NCBI GenBank assembly: GCA_020881915.1
Contig: JAJFPB010000001.1
Span: 2,852,001-2,916,000 of the forward strand
DNA length: 64,000 bases
From: Paramyrothecium sp. XJ0827
Taxonomy: Eukaryota; Ascomycota; Sordariomycetes; Hypocreales; Stachybotryaceae
Direction of reading: 5' to 3'
The notes beneath the pieces were generated by a model that ran no database searches, was not told the origin of the DNA, and worked only from the letters and a program-made list of their open reading frames with translations. Both the position numbers and the translations under genes were made by a program. Below are positions 1-11,871 of the stretch, piece after piece (the first letter of the stretch is position 1; each line of letters starts with the position of its first letter).

Positions 1-120
1 CATTCTCTATCGGGTGCATGCAAAGCGGCTACCGCCCGCGTGCATGAACGGGTACGTGCGTCATTGTCGCGGCTGTAGGACGGTTGTTTCACGGTCCGCG
101 ACGGTCTTGTGCATTGCCAT

Positions 121-138
121 GTGACGTGACGTGACGTG
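121..138. repeat. GTGAC pentamer array with overlapping TGACGT sites
   Basis: Three and a half consecutive copies of GTGAC create repeated TGACGT half-sites, the core recognised by ATF/CREB-type bZIP factors. It may be a regulatory cluster for a gene outside the window, or simply a microsatellite. No gene in the window is positioned to use it. Confidence 0.5.
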
Positions 139-204
139 CTGTAGCGAACAGGGCATTTACCTGGGATGCGAGAGGTGCAAGGAACACGAGGAGGGACGGC
201 AAAC

Positions 205-222
205 GGCGACGGCGACGGCGAC
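205..222. repeat. GGCGAC hexamer microsatellite
   Basis: Three perfect GGCGAC units are followed by degenerate copies. It lies in sequence with no recognised gene. Confidence 0.6.
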
Positions 223-2341
223 GGTAACGGCAGCGGGTCGATCCCGCCGCTAGCCCGTCGCCGTTGGCCGGAGCTAAGGCAGGTGCCTACCCAGTCTACG
301 CTACAGCGCACGGGGCAGGTAGGTGCGGGTAGCTGGGGTCAGGGCAGGTACGGGTATGCTCCCTCTTTCCCAATACGGCAACAAGATCAGAAGTTTATTC
401 AACGCCATTCCTCGAGACTCTTCCCTCGGTCAACTCCCTACTACCTACGGTGCCTTAGCCACCGTACACTATCGTCGTGCGTGGCCTAAAAACAGCAATC
501 CGAGGTGTTCACGAGACAGACTGATTCTAGGTGACTCACGAGCTGTCAGCTGCCCAAACGTCTGGTTGTCGTGTACGCTGCCTGGACAGCGAGCCATCGA
601 TGGCTTGTCCTTGGTTAGCTAGTCTACTACGTCCAGGGTTCTGCAACCCGCAGGAATCTACCGTTGCACCCGGGCACGCGACATGCCATAGACAAGTTGG
701 TCAGGCAGAAAATCGATAGCAGAGCGGGACCCTGCTAGGCGCCTAATCAATCGAATAGTCTGCTTCCGAGTCACTCACCGTGATCTTCAATCGCTTGTTG
801 GCTGAACCCTCACCCCCTCCCTCCGTCCCCGGGCTCAAACTCCGTGCAACGCCATGATTAGGCCTGCGACAGAACACCGAATAGAAACTCACGGCGTCCG
901 GCTGGGCTCCTCTCCGCCGGACCCTACATGCCCTGCAAGAGGTGCCTGGAGTCCGTCCAGGAACCTCGACCTAATGCACTGCGCCCACGTTGCATGTGCC
1001 TTGCATAGCACCAGGAGCTGCGCTGCGCCACGGGACCTGTAAGGCGCTCTGCAGACAATTTTTCTGCAGATTCAGAAGTGACCTGCCCACGGCGCGGCCA
1101 ACAAGTGCAATGACAGGTTCACAATGCACCACGGATTCTCTCAGCCCTTCCGAGCTAAAGCACAATTCGGGCCCCCGAAGCGACCTCCCCGTCAGATCCC
1201 CTGATCCAACCAAGCCATCTTGATGCATCCTTACGGGCAATCAGGATTAGACGGATCTACATATATTTTCTCCCTGGGTTGTACTCAAAGGGGTGGCTCC
1301 ACAAGCACATTGCTGATTTCGCTGTCGTAGCGTTTTCTATACCGCAGATAGAATCGCTGCTGGTGCCTGGCCAGACCCTTGCAGCTCCCCTCGCACCCCG
1401 GCCGTCGCAGAAATCGTCATTTCCAGCCCTACCAGCCATTGTCCAATCAAGACGTCATGACGTACAACACACTAGTTTTCCTTCCCTCCATTTGTTTCTG
1501 CGAGTGCGACCCCTCCTCTTCGCTTCTATCTCACTAATCTTGGCGGAATCCAGTGCTTGACCGCATTGGTCCTCGTGTGAGCCAACAACGAAATGGAATA
1601 CCATCAAGCGCGGAATGCGTCACAACTTCAATAAACCTGTACATCCGTTGGTTGGGGCCCTATCACTGGTTTTAGGCAGCTGGTCCACAGGGCCAGCTGT
1701 GATAACGGGGAATAGGCCCCTGGCAGCCGGTTGTACCTCATGATGATATAGCAACCAGCCTCATCTTACGCACAAATTAAGGTCTTCGCTAGATAGGTAC
1801 TTCACTTGTCAAACAGATGCTGCAGATAGGCCAATCCATTTTGATCGAACGAGAAAGCTCCGCCTCCATCACCACCGCTCCCTCCGCTCCCATGCAATTT
1901 CAATTTGAACAACGGTAAGATTCTTGCAACCCCTTCCCCTTGACGGAAAGCATCGCCACTGCCCAAGGACTGCCAAGCCTATTGATATTGTACACACGTT
2001 AGCCGTCGGGACTGTGCTAAGCAGCCACGACAGCTATCCACTCCTTTGCAGAGTGTTGCTAGCCTCTCCTTTTTCTCTTTTTTTCCAAGTTTCTCTTCCT
2101 CTCGTCTCCATCCTGTCTCTTCATCTCCCGTAGCGGTGTATACTAATTTTTTCCTCTAATGTACTTAAAGCCATGCACAACGAAGAGCCAAAACAGAATT
2201 GCAAATGCTGATGAAAAATTGACAACCCGTGTCTGTATGCATTATAAATGAGATTAATCGTTAGCTGGGGAAGACGGCGAACTAGACATCGATGGTTAGC
2301 CTCGTCTTCTTGATACCGTGGGCGACCACATGCTCCACTCA

Positions 2342-5300
2342 CTATTGGTTGCCGGAAGCCCCCGAGCCGGACTTTCCTGAACCAGATGATCCAGGGCCGG
2401 GCGTTCGAGGAGAGAAGGACGGCGACGTGGGCGAGTAGCTGGGGCTTGTAGGGGATAGCTGATTGCCGGGGCTCTTCTGGAAGCTTGGGCTGGTGGGCGA
2501 GTACGCAGGCGACGTAGGAGACCACGTAGGAGATGCTGGCGAGTATGAAGGCGAGGTAGCGCCAGCACCGTGCAGGTTGGGTGACGCCGGGCTGTAGTTG
2601 GGGCTCGCTGGCGAATAGCTGGGCGACGTAGGGGAGTTGAACTGAGCCGGCGACGTTGGCGAGTAGTGTCGCGGGGACGTGGGCGAGGCAGGCGAGTAGC
2701 TCGGCGATGTCGGGCTGTAGTTCGGACTGGCAGGGCTTGTGGGCCGCAACATCGGCGAGGTCGGCGAGAAAGACGGCGAGGATGGGCTGAAGGATGGCGA
2801 GGTGGCATAGCGGCCGACAGCACCACCGATGAGCGGCGACGTCGGCGAGTACCCAATACCCGGTGACGTTGGTGAGTATCCAGATATGCCGAAAGGCGAG
2901 GTTGGCGAACTGTGGAACGGGCTGTTGACACCACCACCTCGTGGGGTGACGCCACCACCACCATAGCCGCCGCCGCCGTACTCGGTGCCAAATCCGGCGG
3001 GCGTGTCCGAGCCGGCGCCCTGGATGGGCGAGAAGTTTCCGGCCGCTGGTGAGCTGAGGCTGAGATAGCCAGAGTCCGCCATAGGCGAGCCGGTGTCGTA
3101 GGGAGTTGCTGCGCCCTCAACATTGCCATCCTTGGCCGGCATGCCTGGCATCAGACCCATGCGCGAGTTGTCCGAGATGACAGTCTCGAGCATCTTGGGG
3201 TCGAGGAATACATCGAAGTTGCCAGTACCCATTGGCGCCATTTGACCAAGCATGACGTTCTCGGAGATACCACGGCAGTCATCCAACTCACCAGTAGCTG
3301 CTGCTTCGAGAAGGATTTCCACCGTTTCTTCGAAGGAGCAGCGCATGAGCGCGCCAGTGTCTGCACGGTTGATACCGTGTCGCGTCACAGCAGAAATAGA
3401 GCCTCTGTACGTCATGACGTCGACCAGCAGAGCAATATGTCGATGGTTGACATACGAACCATCAAAGGCCAGAACGTTCGTCAGCTCCTTGACGAGTGCA
3501 GCACGTGCGGCTTCGATGCCGAAGACTTCGACAATCTGCCAAAGATCGTTCGCGCTCGTTCGTGAGGCATCCACTCCGTCAATTGCCAAGACTCCACGAA
3601 GCGCCGAACCACTGGTGTCCAGGTACCACTGAGTGCAGCGAGGATCATCCTTGATGGCCAGCTCCGATCCATCGGGTAGCTCCACCAAGCGGGTGCCCTT
3701 GGTGAGGAAAGCTCGTTCGATGCCCGGCACACCACGCAGCGTCAGCGTGTCAAGCAGATGTGCTTCAAGGCGCTTGAGCATCACATCATCCTCGATCCTG
3801 TTCTCCTCATCATCGCCACCATCCTCGGTCTTCTGTCCCTTGCGAGAATCGTGCTCAACGGTGCGGATACGAATCACCTGCTCATCCGCGTTGTTGTCAC
3901 TGAAGATGACCGCCAAATCGTTGGGGTACTCTTCCTTGATGCGCTGTGCAACATCATCAATCTTGATCTCCTTGTCAAGCATCATCTGGCGGTCGAGCGT
4001 AATACGCAAGAGCCACCTAGACTGCTGATTGATGGTGTCTTGGCTATCATCTGGGATCAGGAAGTAGGACTCCACCATGTCCAAATCTTCCGCAATCGTC
4101 GTAGATTGCACATCAGGGTCATAATAGATTTCTGTGACCGCGGTAACCGAGCGCAGGTTGGTGTACTCAACCAAACTACGCAACTTCTTGGCCTGTTCCT
4201 GTGTCGCGAGCTTGTTCTGGTGGTACACTGCCATACTCGGCGTCTTGATGTTGCTTGCCAAGTTGAGAATCTCCTTGAGACGAGGAACACCAAGCGTAAC
4301 GTTCTTCGAGGACACACCAGCAAAGTGGAAAGTGTTGAGCGTCATCTGAGTGGCGGGTTCACCGATAGATTGGGCTGCGAGAACACCGACCATCTCACCA
4401 GGGCTAACAAACGCACGATCCCATCGACTCTGGAGTTCACCCAAGACGTGGTCAAAAGCCAGTCGGTTAAGGCGATGCTCCTTGACGATTTCCTTGAAGG
4501 CAAGTCGTGAACGCATCAGTGCCTTGGCTAAGATGGTTGCACTTGAGTCTGCCTCCTTTGAAATCGGATCTGTGCCTCGAACAATCTTCATGTTCGCCAA
4601 CAGCTTCTGAACGGCGGGGATGACATCAGCCGGTCGAAGGTTGCTTCGGTCAGCTTGTTTGACGTTGAAGATGCGCTTTGATGATTCAATAATGCGTCCG
4701 ATATTGAGAGGCAGTTGCATCATTTCTTCTCCGCCCTTGGATTTGTTGATGAGACGCACAGCGCGACGTGCCTCCTGAAGCGCCTCCCATTCCTCGTCAA
4801 GAAGATCCATGGACAGCTTGTCACCCGTGAGCTCGTTTCCGTATTCGTAGTCCTTCCTGAACCATTCTGGAGGGTTCGCAAGGTCCAGGCGGTACTTCTT
4901 CTCAAATGCAACGTCAGACATCTTGAGAATGCCAAGCTTTTGCTTCTCAATGCACATGGCATCAAGACCATCTTCGCCGTAGAGGAACTGAATAATGTCA
5001 CCTAGCGAATTGCGGACAGTACCATCATATCTGGCACTCAGATCTTCGAGAGCCTTCACGAGACGACGCTGGATGTATCCGGTTTCGGCCGTCTTGACGG
5101 CTGTGTCAATAAGACCTTCTCTACCAGCCATGGCGTGGAAGAAGAATTCACTAGGCGTAAGACCACGGAGGTAGGAATTTTCGACGAATCCACGAGCCTC
5201 CGGAGAATAGTCATCCTTCGTGAAATGCGGCAATGTGCGGTACTTGAAGCCGAAAGGAATACGCTTTCCCTCGACAATCTGCTGACCGACAAGTGCAGTC

Positions 5301-7692
5301 ATCTGGGAAATGTTGATGGACGAGCCCTTGGAGCCAGACTCAGACATGGTCACAGCATTGTTTGAATCCTTCAAACTTTGTTGGGTTGAGGTACCAGCCT
5401 GATCACGGGCCATGTTGAGGGCCATGGACACCTTGTTTTCAAAAGTTGCTCGGACGTTCATGCCAGGCAAAGCTTCCAACTCGTTGTTGGTGGCCATCTT
5501 TGTCAGCCTTTCGACCTCTGCCTTCTGATCGTCGATATGCTTTTGAATCTTCTCGATCGTCTGCTTGTCAGGAATGGTATCACCGATACCAATACTGTGT
5601 CCCTCTTGAAGCAGCCAGTACGTGACAACCTGCTGCACACCGTTCAAGAAAGCCATGGCTCCATCAGGACCGAGCTCGTTGTAACACAGGTGAATGATAC
5701 CGCCAGCAGCAGCACCAATCCACTTCTTCTTGAAGAGTCCGTACATCAGTTGACCACTTTGGATGAGCAAGCCCTTGTCTTTGAGGGGAATGTCGCTATT
5801 TTCTTCCGAGGCAAAGAGACTGATTTCCTTGGGAATGACCATGCTGATAATCTGCTTACCAGTCCAGCGGGGTCGGGGCTTGTATATAGCTGGCGGTGGA
5901 ATAACACCATCCCAATTAGGGACCCAAAGCATGAGGTTCATGACTTGATTCTTGTCGAGGAACGTATCTCTTCGGCAGAGCTTGTACACACCAGCGAGAG
6001 AGTCCTGGACAATGCCCATGAGAGGTCCGTTCTTCTGAGGCGAAACAATGTTGTTCGGTACGAGACAGAGCTCTCGGACCTCAGCACGGGTCTCCTCGCT
6101 CTGAGGAACGTGAAGGTTCATCTCGTCACCGTCGAAATCAGCGTTGTAAGGCGATGTGACGGATAGGTTAAGTCGGAAGGTAGAGTACGGCATGACACGG
6201 ACACGGTGACCCATCATGGATTCCTTGTGCAGCGACGGCTGACGGTTGAAGATGATATAATCACCATCAATGAGATGGCGCTCAACCTTCCAGCCATATT
6301 CCAGCGAGATTTGAGCCGCGCGCTTGTGGTGCCGAAGGTCGATACGCGTGCCATCGGACCTGATAACATATTTGGCACCAGGGTGCTCGTTCGGTCCGTT
6401 CTCGACAAGCTGATGCAGGCGACCAATGTTGTAAGGAGTGACAGTTTCCGGATACGTCAACGTCCTTGCAATACTTCGGGGGACGCCGACTTCGTGCAGC
6501 GACAAGTTGGCATCACCAGTGATGACAGTACGAGCTGAGAAATCAACACGCTTTCCCATCAAGTTTCCTCTCAGACGACCTTCCTTGCCCTTTAGTCGTG
6601 CTCGAATGGCCTTGACAGGACGGCCACTCTTTTGCAGAGCACGAGGAAGACCGGCAATATCGTTATCCATGTACGTCGCAACGTGATACTGGAGAAGGTC
6701 TTCGAAATCCCTCGCGATATGCTGGGGAGATCCCTCACGGATAGCTTGCTTGACGTTGCCGTTGGCACGAATGATATCACCCAGCTTGTAGGTCAAATCA
6801 TCTTCGTTTCGCGTGCCGGTACCGGTGCCATCCATGGATATACTGGGGCGGACAGGCGGGGGAGGAACAGCCAGCACGGTGATAATCATCCATTCCGGAC
6901 GGGCGTAGTCAGAGTTGAGACCTATATCACGAAGGTCGGCGTCGGAAATTCGACGAAGAATGTTGTACGCATCCTCGGGGGTGATGATCTGCTGATCTTT
7001 GAAACCAGAGCCATCCTTGGACTCCTTCACGGTCTTGAGCTGTAGCGCAGCTTGTCGAACGGGGCTTGCCTTGTTACCGCAACCACCATGTCCTGCAAAT
7101 ACAATTTCAGCGCGAGGGAATGTCAACTTGCCGTGGCGGGTACAAACCTTGGCCCTTGTCCTCCTCAGAACCAGGATCGCACTCCTTGGCCTTCTTGCAG
7201 ATTGCCCACACTCGTTGGAACCGTACCTTGGGGTCGCGGGTTTGCACTGCGGCTGCGAATTCTGGATCTCTCTGGAAAAGTTGAAGGTAAGCACGCCAAA
7301 AGCCCACCATGTGCAAGAGTACAGGTGAGACTAACCCTATCGGAAAGCACTTTGCTGCAGTTGTGGCAAACAATCTCCAAGATTTTCTTGACCTTTTTGA
7401 TGAAGCCGGGGTGGTACACAGGCTTCGCCAACTCGATGTGACCGAAGTGACCCGGGCACTCGCCCATAGCTTGTGTACAGGTCTTGCACTTGAACTGTCG
7501 GTCAATAGAGCCGAGAAGAGGGTCGTTCAAGCCTCCGTCACGAGGCTTCACTTTGTTCTCTTCCATGGTCTCGGGGTACAGGATGTGGCAAACACTCATG
7601 CTCTTGATCTCCTCGGGCGACATGAGGCCGAACTGAATCTCCTCGACCGTCTTGAGCGGCGCGCTCGAGTGCGTGAAGTACAGGTTCGCCAT
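2342..7692 (-). CDS. RPB1: DNA-directed RNA polymerase II largest subunit RPB1
   Basis: Catalytic subunit of nuclear RNA polymerase II. Three exons: 7692-7336, 7271-7148 and 7092-2342, giving 1743 residues. Introns of 64 and 55 nt have GTTAGT and GTTTGT donors and AG acceptors and restore the conserved joins (SDR-RDPEF and GQG-HGGCGN). The N-terminus carries the zinc-binding [17 protein letters not shown] segment. The catalytic loop [10 protein letters not shown] lies at about residues 477-486, with the three metal-binding aspartates. The bridge helix ([20 protein letters not shown]) and trigger loop ([20 protein letters not shown]) are intact. From about residue 1540 there is a heptad C-terminal domain that is strongly degenerate: only six YSPTSP cores and four YSPASP cores are visible, among many SP pairs lacking Tyr1, ending in a Gly/Ser tail. 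The start MANLYF matches other fungal RPB1 proteins. Confidence 0.98.
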
Positions 7693-8722
7693 GGTTGCAA
7701 AGGTCCTTTGTCGTTAGGCGAAAATGCGAAGGTTGTGACTTGCGTCGACCGTGAAAGGGGGGTCGTGATGACGATGCGATTTCGCGGCGCGCGTCGGAAA
7801 TCGATGCGAAAAGAACCGAGATGGACAGTAAAAAGCACGAGCAAGCGAGCGACGCGTCGAGCCTCTATGCCTTCGAAGGTCCTAGTCGATGAGAAGACTG
7901 GTCGAACGAAATGGGTGATGGCGCTCGAAGCACGCCCGTCCCTGGCCAGTGGCCCAGGAGAACCTCACGTTAGTCTCCCCCGTCGCCGCCACCTCGAGAG
8001 TCGCCGGTTATCGAAAAATCGCGGGTCGTCGAGTCGTAGCTGTGCCAAGATCGAGCTTTAAGGCGCGATGCTCGATGCTTGACGCGCGTGGTGATGATTC
8101 TGAGGCCGAGGGCAGAGTTTTGTCGTGGTTGAGGCAGGAGATCCGGGGGTGGCCTGAAAGAATCTGGGCTTGAGGCGGCTGGCCGTCGGTTCACTAGCCG
8201 CTAAGCCTTTTTGGGGTAGCAAAACGCCTCACACCTCCGTCTTTTGTGCCTCAGGCTGAAACATCATCGAGTCTCGGAGACTTTGGAACAGGCTCTGGGC
8301 CCACTCTAGAGGTTAATAGAGTTGTCATCGGGCGCGCGAAGTGCACGCGGAGAGATGCAGCATTTATTTTGTCCATCATCATAGACAGCTCACACGTCCC
8401 AGTATCTATACCTTATGCCGCAGAAACGCAGCAGTATCTTTATTAGGGGGTCGTTTTCTGTAGGTACCGCAGTGACTTTATTTCTCGTCCTTTCTTGGCT
8501 ACTACCTCAGTGACTGCCTCTCCTTGACTGGCCATCAGATTGCACACGCTTGGATGCCTACGCTATCTCACGCACGTTGTGGCCGGTGACTCAACGGGCG
8601 TTTGCTCATCGTTCACTGCAGCTCTAGTGCACCTAACATCACCGTTCGAGCTTCGAAGACTTTCTGGTCTAGCGGGCCTGAGAAACAAGGCTGCGATGAA
8701 GTAGCTTCTGCTTTGCATTTCG
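7693..8722. other. Intergenic region, RPB1 promoter and SWD1 3' flank
   Basis: About 1 kb lies between two genes that are both on the minus strand. It should hold the RPB1 promoter and leader and the SWD1 3' UTR. I see no additional gene. Confidence 0.6.
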
Positions 8723-10191
8723 TTATCTTTTCCTACTCTTGCCTGCTTTACTAGACAAGCCCCTCTTCGTCGCGATTGGCTCCATCTCGCCATCCAGATC
8801 ACCCTGACCTTCACCTGGACTCCTACGTCGCATAGTTCCGGTCGACACCGCAATGAACTCCTCTTCGCTATCGCTCTCGCCTAGGTTAAAGAGGATGGGC
8901 ATTTTGAAGCCATCGCCATCGTCCATCGTCTTGGACGGTTCGAACTGAAGGACATCTACATCCTCGTCTTCCGCATCCAGTCGCCGTCGGTGAATTTCCT
9001 CCTGTGCGTATATGTCGAACTCGTCCTCTCGCTCGATATACTCGACGTTCTCCTCGACCTCAGCAAAATCTGGCGCCAGCGCTGACCATTTCTGCGGGCT
9101 GATGACGGACCATATGTATATCCGACCGGTTTCCAGGCCACATGCCGCCAACATCGGGCGCATGGGGTGCCATTCTATGACACCCTGCTCTTCCTTTGGG
9201 TCTTTCAGCATGCAAACAAGACTGCCGTGATTGCGTTCCCAAACATATAGTTCGTGGTTGTTGTATGTTGACGCCGCCACATACTCGCCCGTCGCGCTGA
9301 ATGTGACGTGATTCCAAGATAGCTTGTTCACCACATCCTGAAACTTGTGCTCTAGTGGCATCTGTATTGTATCGGGATCTAAATCCTCAGCCGACAAGTT
9401 CGGTAACCGGAATGTGCGGATGATACGGTCTTGCGAGTTGACCAAGAGCTCGCGGCCTGACCCCGTAAGGCGCATTGTCGTGATCACGCCCGCGCATATC
9501 TTCTCAGAGTAGATGATCTCGAGAGTCTTCGCGTCGATGATGTTGAGGCGGCCCTTACTCGTGCCAGCGATGATGTGATCGCCCGTCGCGGTCCAGATTG
9601 CTGACGTAGTCATTTGCTTCGCATCTTCCTTTGCCTGCTTCTCCTTGAAAGCCGCGTCGCCGTCCGTGTCCGATCGCTTGGGTGCGGAAGGGAGTATATG
9701 CTTGACATCGACAGCTTCGGTGAGGTCGACGAGGAGTGGTTGTTCTTCGAAGAGCGACGCCACGAATTTGAGGCTACACCAAGGGGTCAGCTTGTTTGAG
9801 ATCACGCATAGCCCGCGCATGGGCAAACCAACTGGTTCCAGGGATGGAGCTCTGCCATGTAACCTGGCGCGCGAAAGCGCACTTCCCGCAGCCGCTGTCC
9901 ATCCTGTAGATCCCACAGCGTGGCCTTCCACCCTTGGCACGTTGACAGAAGGTACCTGCCGCATCTTGACCAGCTCAAGAAAGTGATGCTCTTGTTGTGG
10001 CCTCTGAGCTTTCTCGCAACGCCCATCGTCTCCAGGTCCCATATGATCACGGTCCCGTCAACGCGTCCCGAAGCAAGGTAATCACCTTTGCGGTTGAAAC
10101 GCAGCATGGTTGCATGGCCGGAGCGTATCGTGCTAGTTATGCTTTCAGGATAGTCCTGAAGCAGATAGTCGTCTGAAAGAAGGAGATTCAT
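8723..10191 (-). CDS. SWD1: COMPASS histone H3K4 methyltransferase complex subunit Swd1 (RbBP5 family)
   Basis: WD40 scaffold of the Set1/COMPASS complex that methylates histone H3 lysine 4. Two exons, 10191-9833 and 9773-8723, give 469 residues. The 59-nt intron (GTTGGT donor, TGTAG acceptor) rejoins the family-conserved HPWNHLKFVASLFEEQP. The first WD repeats read RSGHATMLRFNRKGDYLASG...VIIWDL and GHNKSITFLSWSRCGRYLLS...ATLWDL. Further repeats follow, then an acidic tail (EEVEENVEYIEREDEFD) and a basic end (KAGKSRKR). The chosen ATG (MNLLLSDDYLL) is the first in frame; the in-frame Gly/Ser-coding sequence upstream has no ATG. The gene is divergent from THG1. Confidence 0.93.
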
Positions 10192-10551
10192 TGTGGCCTT
10201 CTTTAAGCCTCGGAGAGGCCTGTCGTTTTCGTGGAAGCACGTATGTCTGTGGGAGAATGGCGAGGGCGAGCCAGAGCCAGAGCCAGAGCCAGCCAAAGGC
10301 CAAGCAAGGCTGCGAATTGAAATTATCCAGCAGTAGCAGGTTTACAGGCAAACGGCATGCAAGGCTGCGTGGCGCTAACATTTTAGCGTGGTGCATCCGC
10401 TCCAGCGACCCTTGTGACTGCGACCCCCACCGCGGGGCGGCGTTTCCCACTAACACTTCCACACAAGATTTGGCATAGAGTACAATTTTTGTTTGGATGA
10501 CTCTTTCTTCACACAAAGGCAGCCGTCCCGCCGTTTGAATCGTTTGCAAGA
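10192..10551. promoter_or_regulatory. Shared divergent promoter region of SWD1 and THG1
   Basis: This 360-bp interval separates two gene starts pointing away from each other, so it must contain both promoters. It includes four tandem GAGCCA hexamers at 10268-10291. No specific factor site can be assigned. Confidence 0.6.
10268..10291. repeat. GAGCCA hexamer x4
   Basis: Four perfect tandem GAGCCA units lie in the SWD1/THG1 divergent promoter, just upstream of the SWD1 start codon. Confidence 0.8.
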
Positions 10552-11781
10552 ATGGCCAACTCAAAGTGGGTGCTCAGCTGCATCTTTGTCCTGTATTTCT
10601 AGTCTGATCCTGACCCTTCAATAAAGATATGAATATGTCAAGGCCTTTGAACAGCCGGATGTGCTGTTGCCAAACACATGGGTCGTTGTTCGGATCGACG
10701 GCCGGGCTTTCACCAAGTAGCTTGAACCCTTGCCGGCACGAATCGAAGTCTCCTCTAACGAACGCTCAGAATGTGTGCCAAGTACAATTTCCAGAAGCCA
10801 AATGATCGAAGGGCCCTGGACCTGATGAACACCGCCGCCAGGGCCGTAGTTGCTGAGTTGCCAGAGATAACCATTGCATATGGTATCAGTGATGAGTACA
10901 GGTTAATGCTGTCACTCATCCCGGACCGCCTGCCTCAAACTAACCCAGCATAGTTTTGTATTCCACAAGTCCAGTAATCTCTTCGAGAGGAGGGCAAGGT
11001 AAGGAGGCAGCTTACATGCTTGCTCGGCCGACATTAACTCTACCTAGCAAGCTCGTGACGACAGTTGTCTCGACTTTCACTGCCAATTATGTCTATTCTT
11101 GGTCGACTCATTTTCCCGACACCCCTCTAACGCCTCCCCTGCCGAGCTTTGATGGCCGGGCTGTGTGTTATCCAACCGTGCAGAATCTCAGGGACTATAT
11201 GAGTTGGCGACAAGTGGACTGTGCGTGTTTCTCCCAGCTGACACGGACATCCGAAGTGCTGACGGACTAGGTCACATCAACAACCTGTATAACACTGCGT
11301 TCTGGTCATTAATCCAGCTGGGTGGCATGGACAACAAAGAAGCGGAGAAGACCCTTGCAGTACTAGTCCTGTTCTATCTCTTAAAGCCAACACTGACCTG
11401 AGTAGGGCACTTTGGCGTCTGACAAGAACGAAATCCTCTTCTCCCGCTTCGGCATTAACTACAACAAGGAACCAGAAATGTTCAAGAAGGGTAGTCTTAT
11501 ATTCCGAGATGTAAGTGGCAGTGGGGTGTGGTCTGTCTTGCTTTCTTCTGATCGCCTCGCAGTATGAACTCGTGGATCCTAGCAGTCACCAAGTGGCAGA
11601 GACCGTGGACGCTCTCTCAGAACCGGTTCAACAGTCAAAATCGCAGGCAGAGAACGACAAGAAGCGCAGGGCAAAAGCCAAAATTGTGGTGGAGCACCTA
11701 GACATGATCAAGGATGAGTTCTGGAACCGGCGGCCGTGGCTACTGTCAAACAAACCAGGAAAGGTACCCAAGGAAGTATGA
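10552..11781 (+). CDS. THG1: tRNA(His) guanylyltransferase Thg1
   Basis: Adds the essential extra 5' guanosine to tRNA-His by 3'-5' nucleotide addition. Eight exons: 10552-10565, 10627-10716, 10770-10901, 10954-10998, 11048-11220, 11271-11359, 11406-11510 and 11563-11781. All seven junctions keep phase and give 288 residues. The first exon is only 14 nt. Diagnostic segments are [16 protein letters not shown], the metal-binding [42 protein letters not shown] (rebuilt across an intron), [11 protein letters not shown] and [18 protein letters not shown]. An apparent in-frame TAG at 10718 is part of the intron-2 donor GTAGCT, not a mutation. The gene ends 90 bp from the convergent TMA23-like gene. 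Confidence 0.93.
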
Positions 11782-11871
11782 GGATGCGGTAGTCTATTGG
11801 GGTATATAATGCAAGAAAGCCCAAACAAAAACGCCGATGAAGCAAGATGATAGTGTCGTGCTGCATGCTCT

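Larger units (their letters stand above)
1..2341. other. Gene-free left end
   Basis: No reading frame here resembles a known protein. It contains a short tandem GTGAC array (121-138), a GGCGAC array (205-222), and C/T-rich tracts on the plus strand at about 1480-1545 and 2065-2130, of the kind seen in fungal promoters and leaders. The last 200 bases should include the 3' UTR of the minus-strand RPB1 gene. Nothing else is supported. Confidence 0.5.

Noticed and set aside
1892..2150. ATG followed by a GTAAGA donor and possible acceptors, a candidate tiny spliced gene
   Set aside because: The branch-acceptor spacing is poor and the resulting peptide is low-complexity Ser/Phe from the C/T tract.
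2296..3129. 277-codon Arg/Pro-rich frame overlapping the RPB1 C-terminal domain in another frame
   Set aside because: Produced by reading the repetitive Ser-Pro heptads out of frame.
3758..6166. Open frames of 200-250 codons on the plus strand opposite RPB1
   Set aside because: Shadow frames of a conserved coding exon; no protein-like features.
10711..10725. Apparent premature TAG in THG1 after FTK
   Set aside because: The TAG is part of an intron donor (GTAGCT). Splicing to 10770 restores the conserved sequence.
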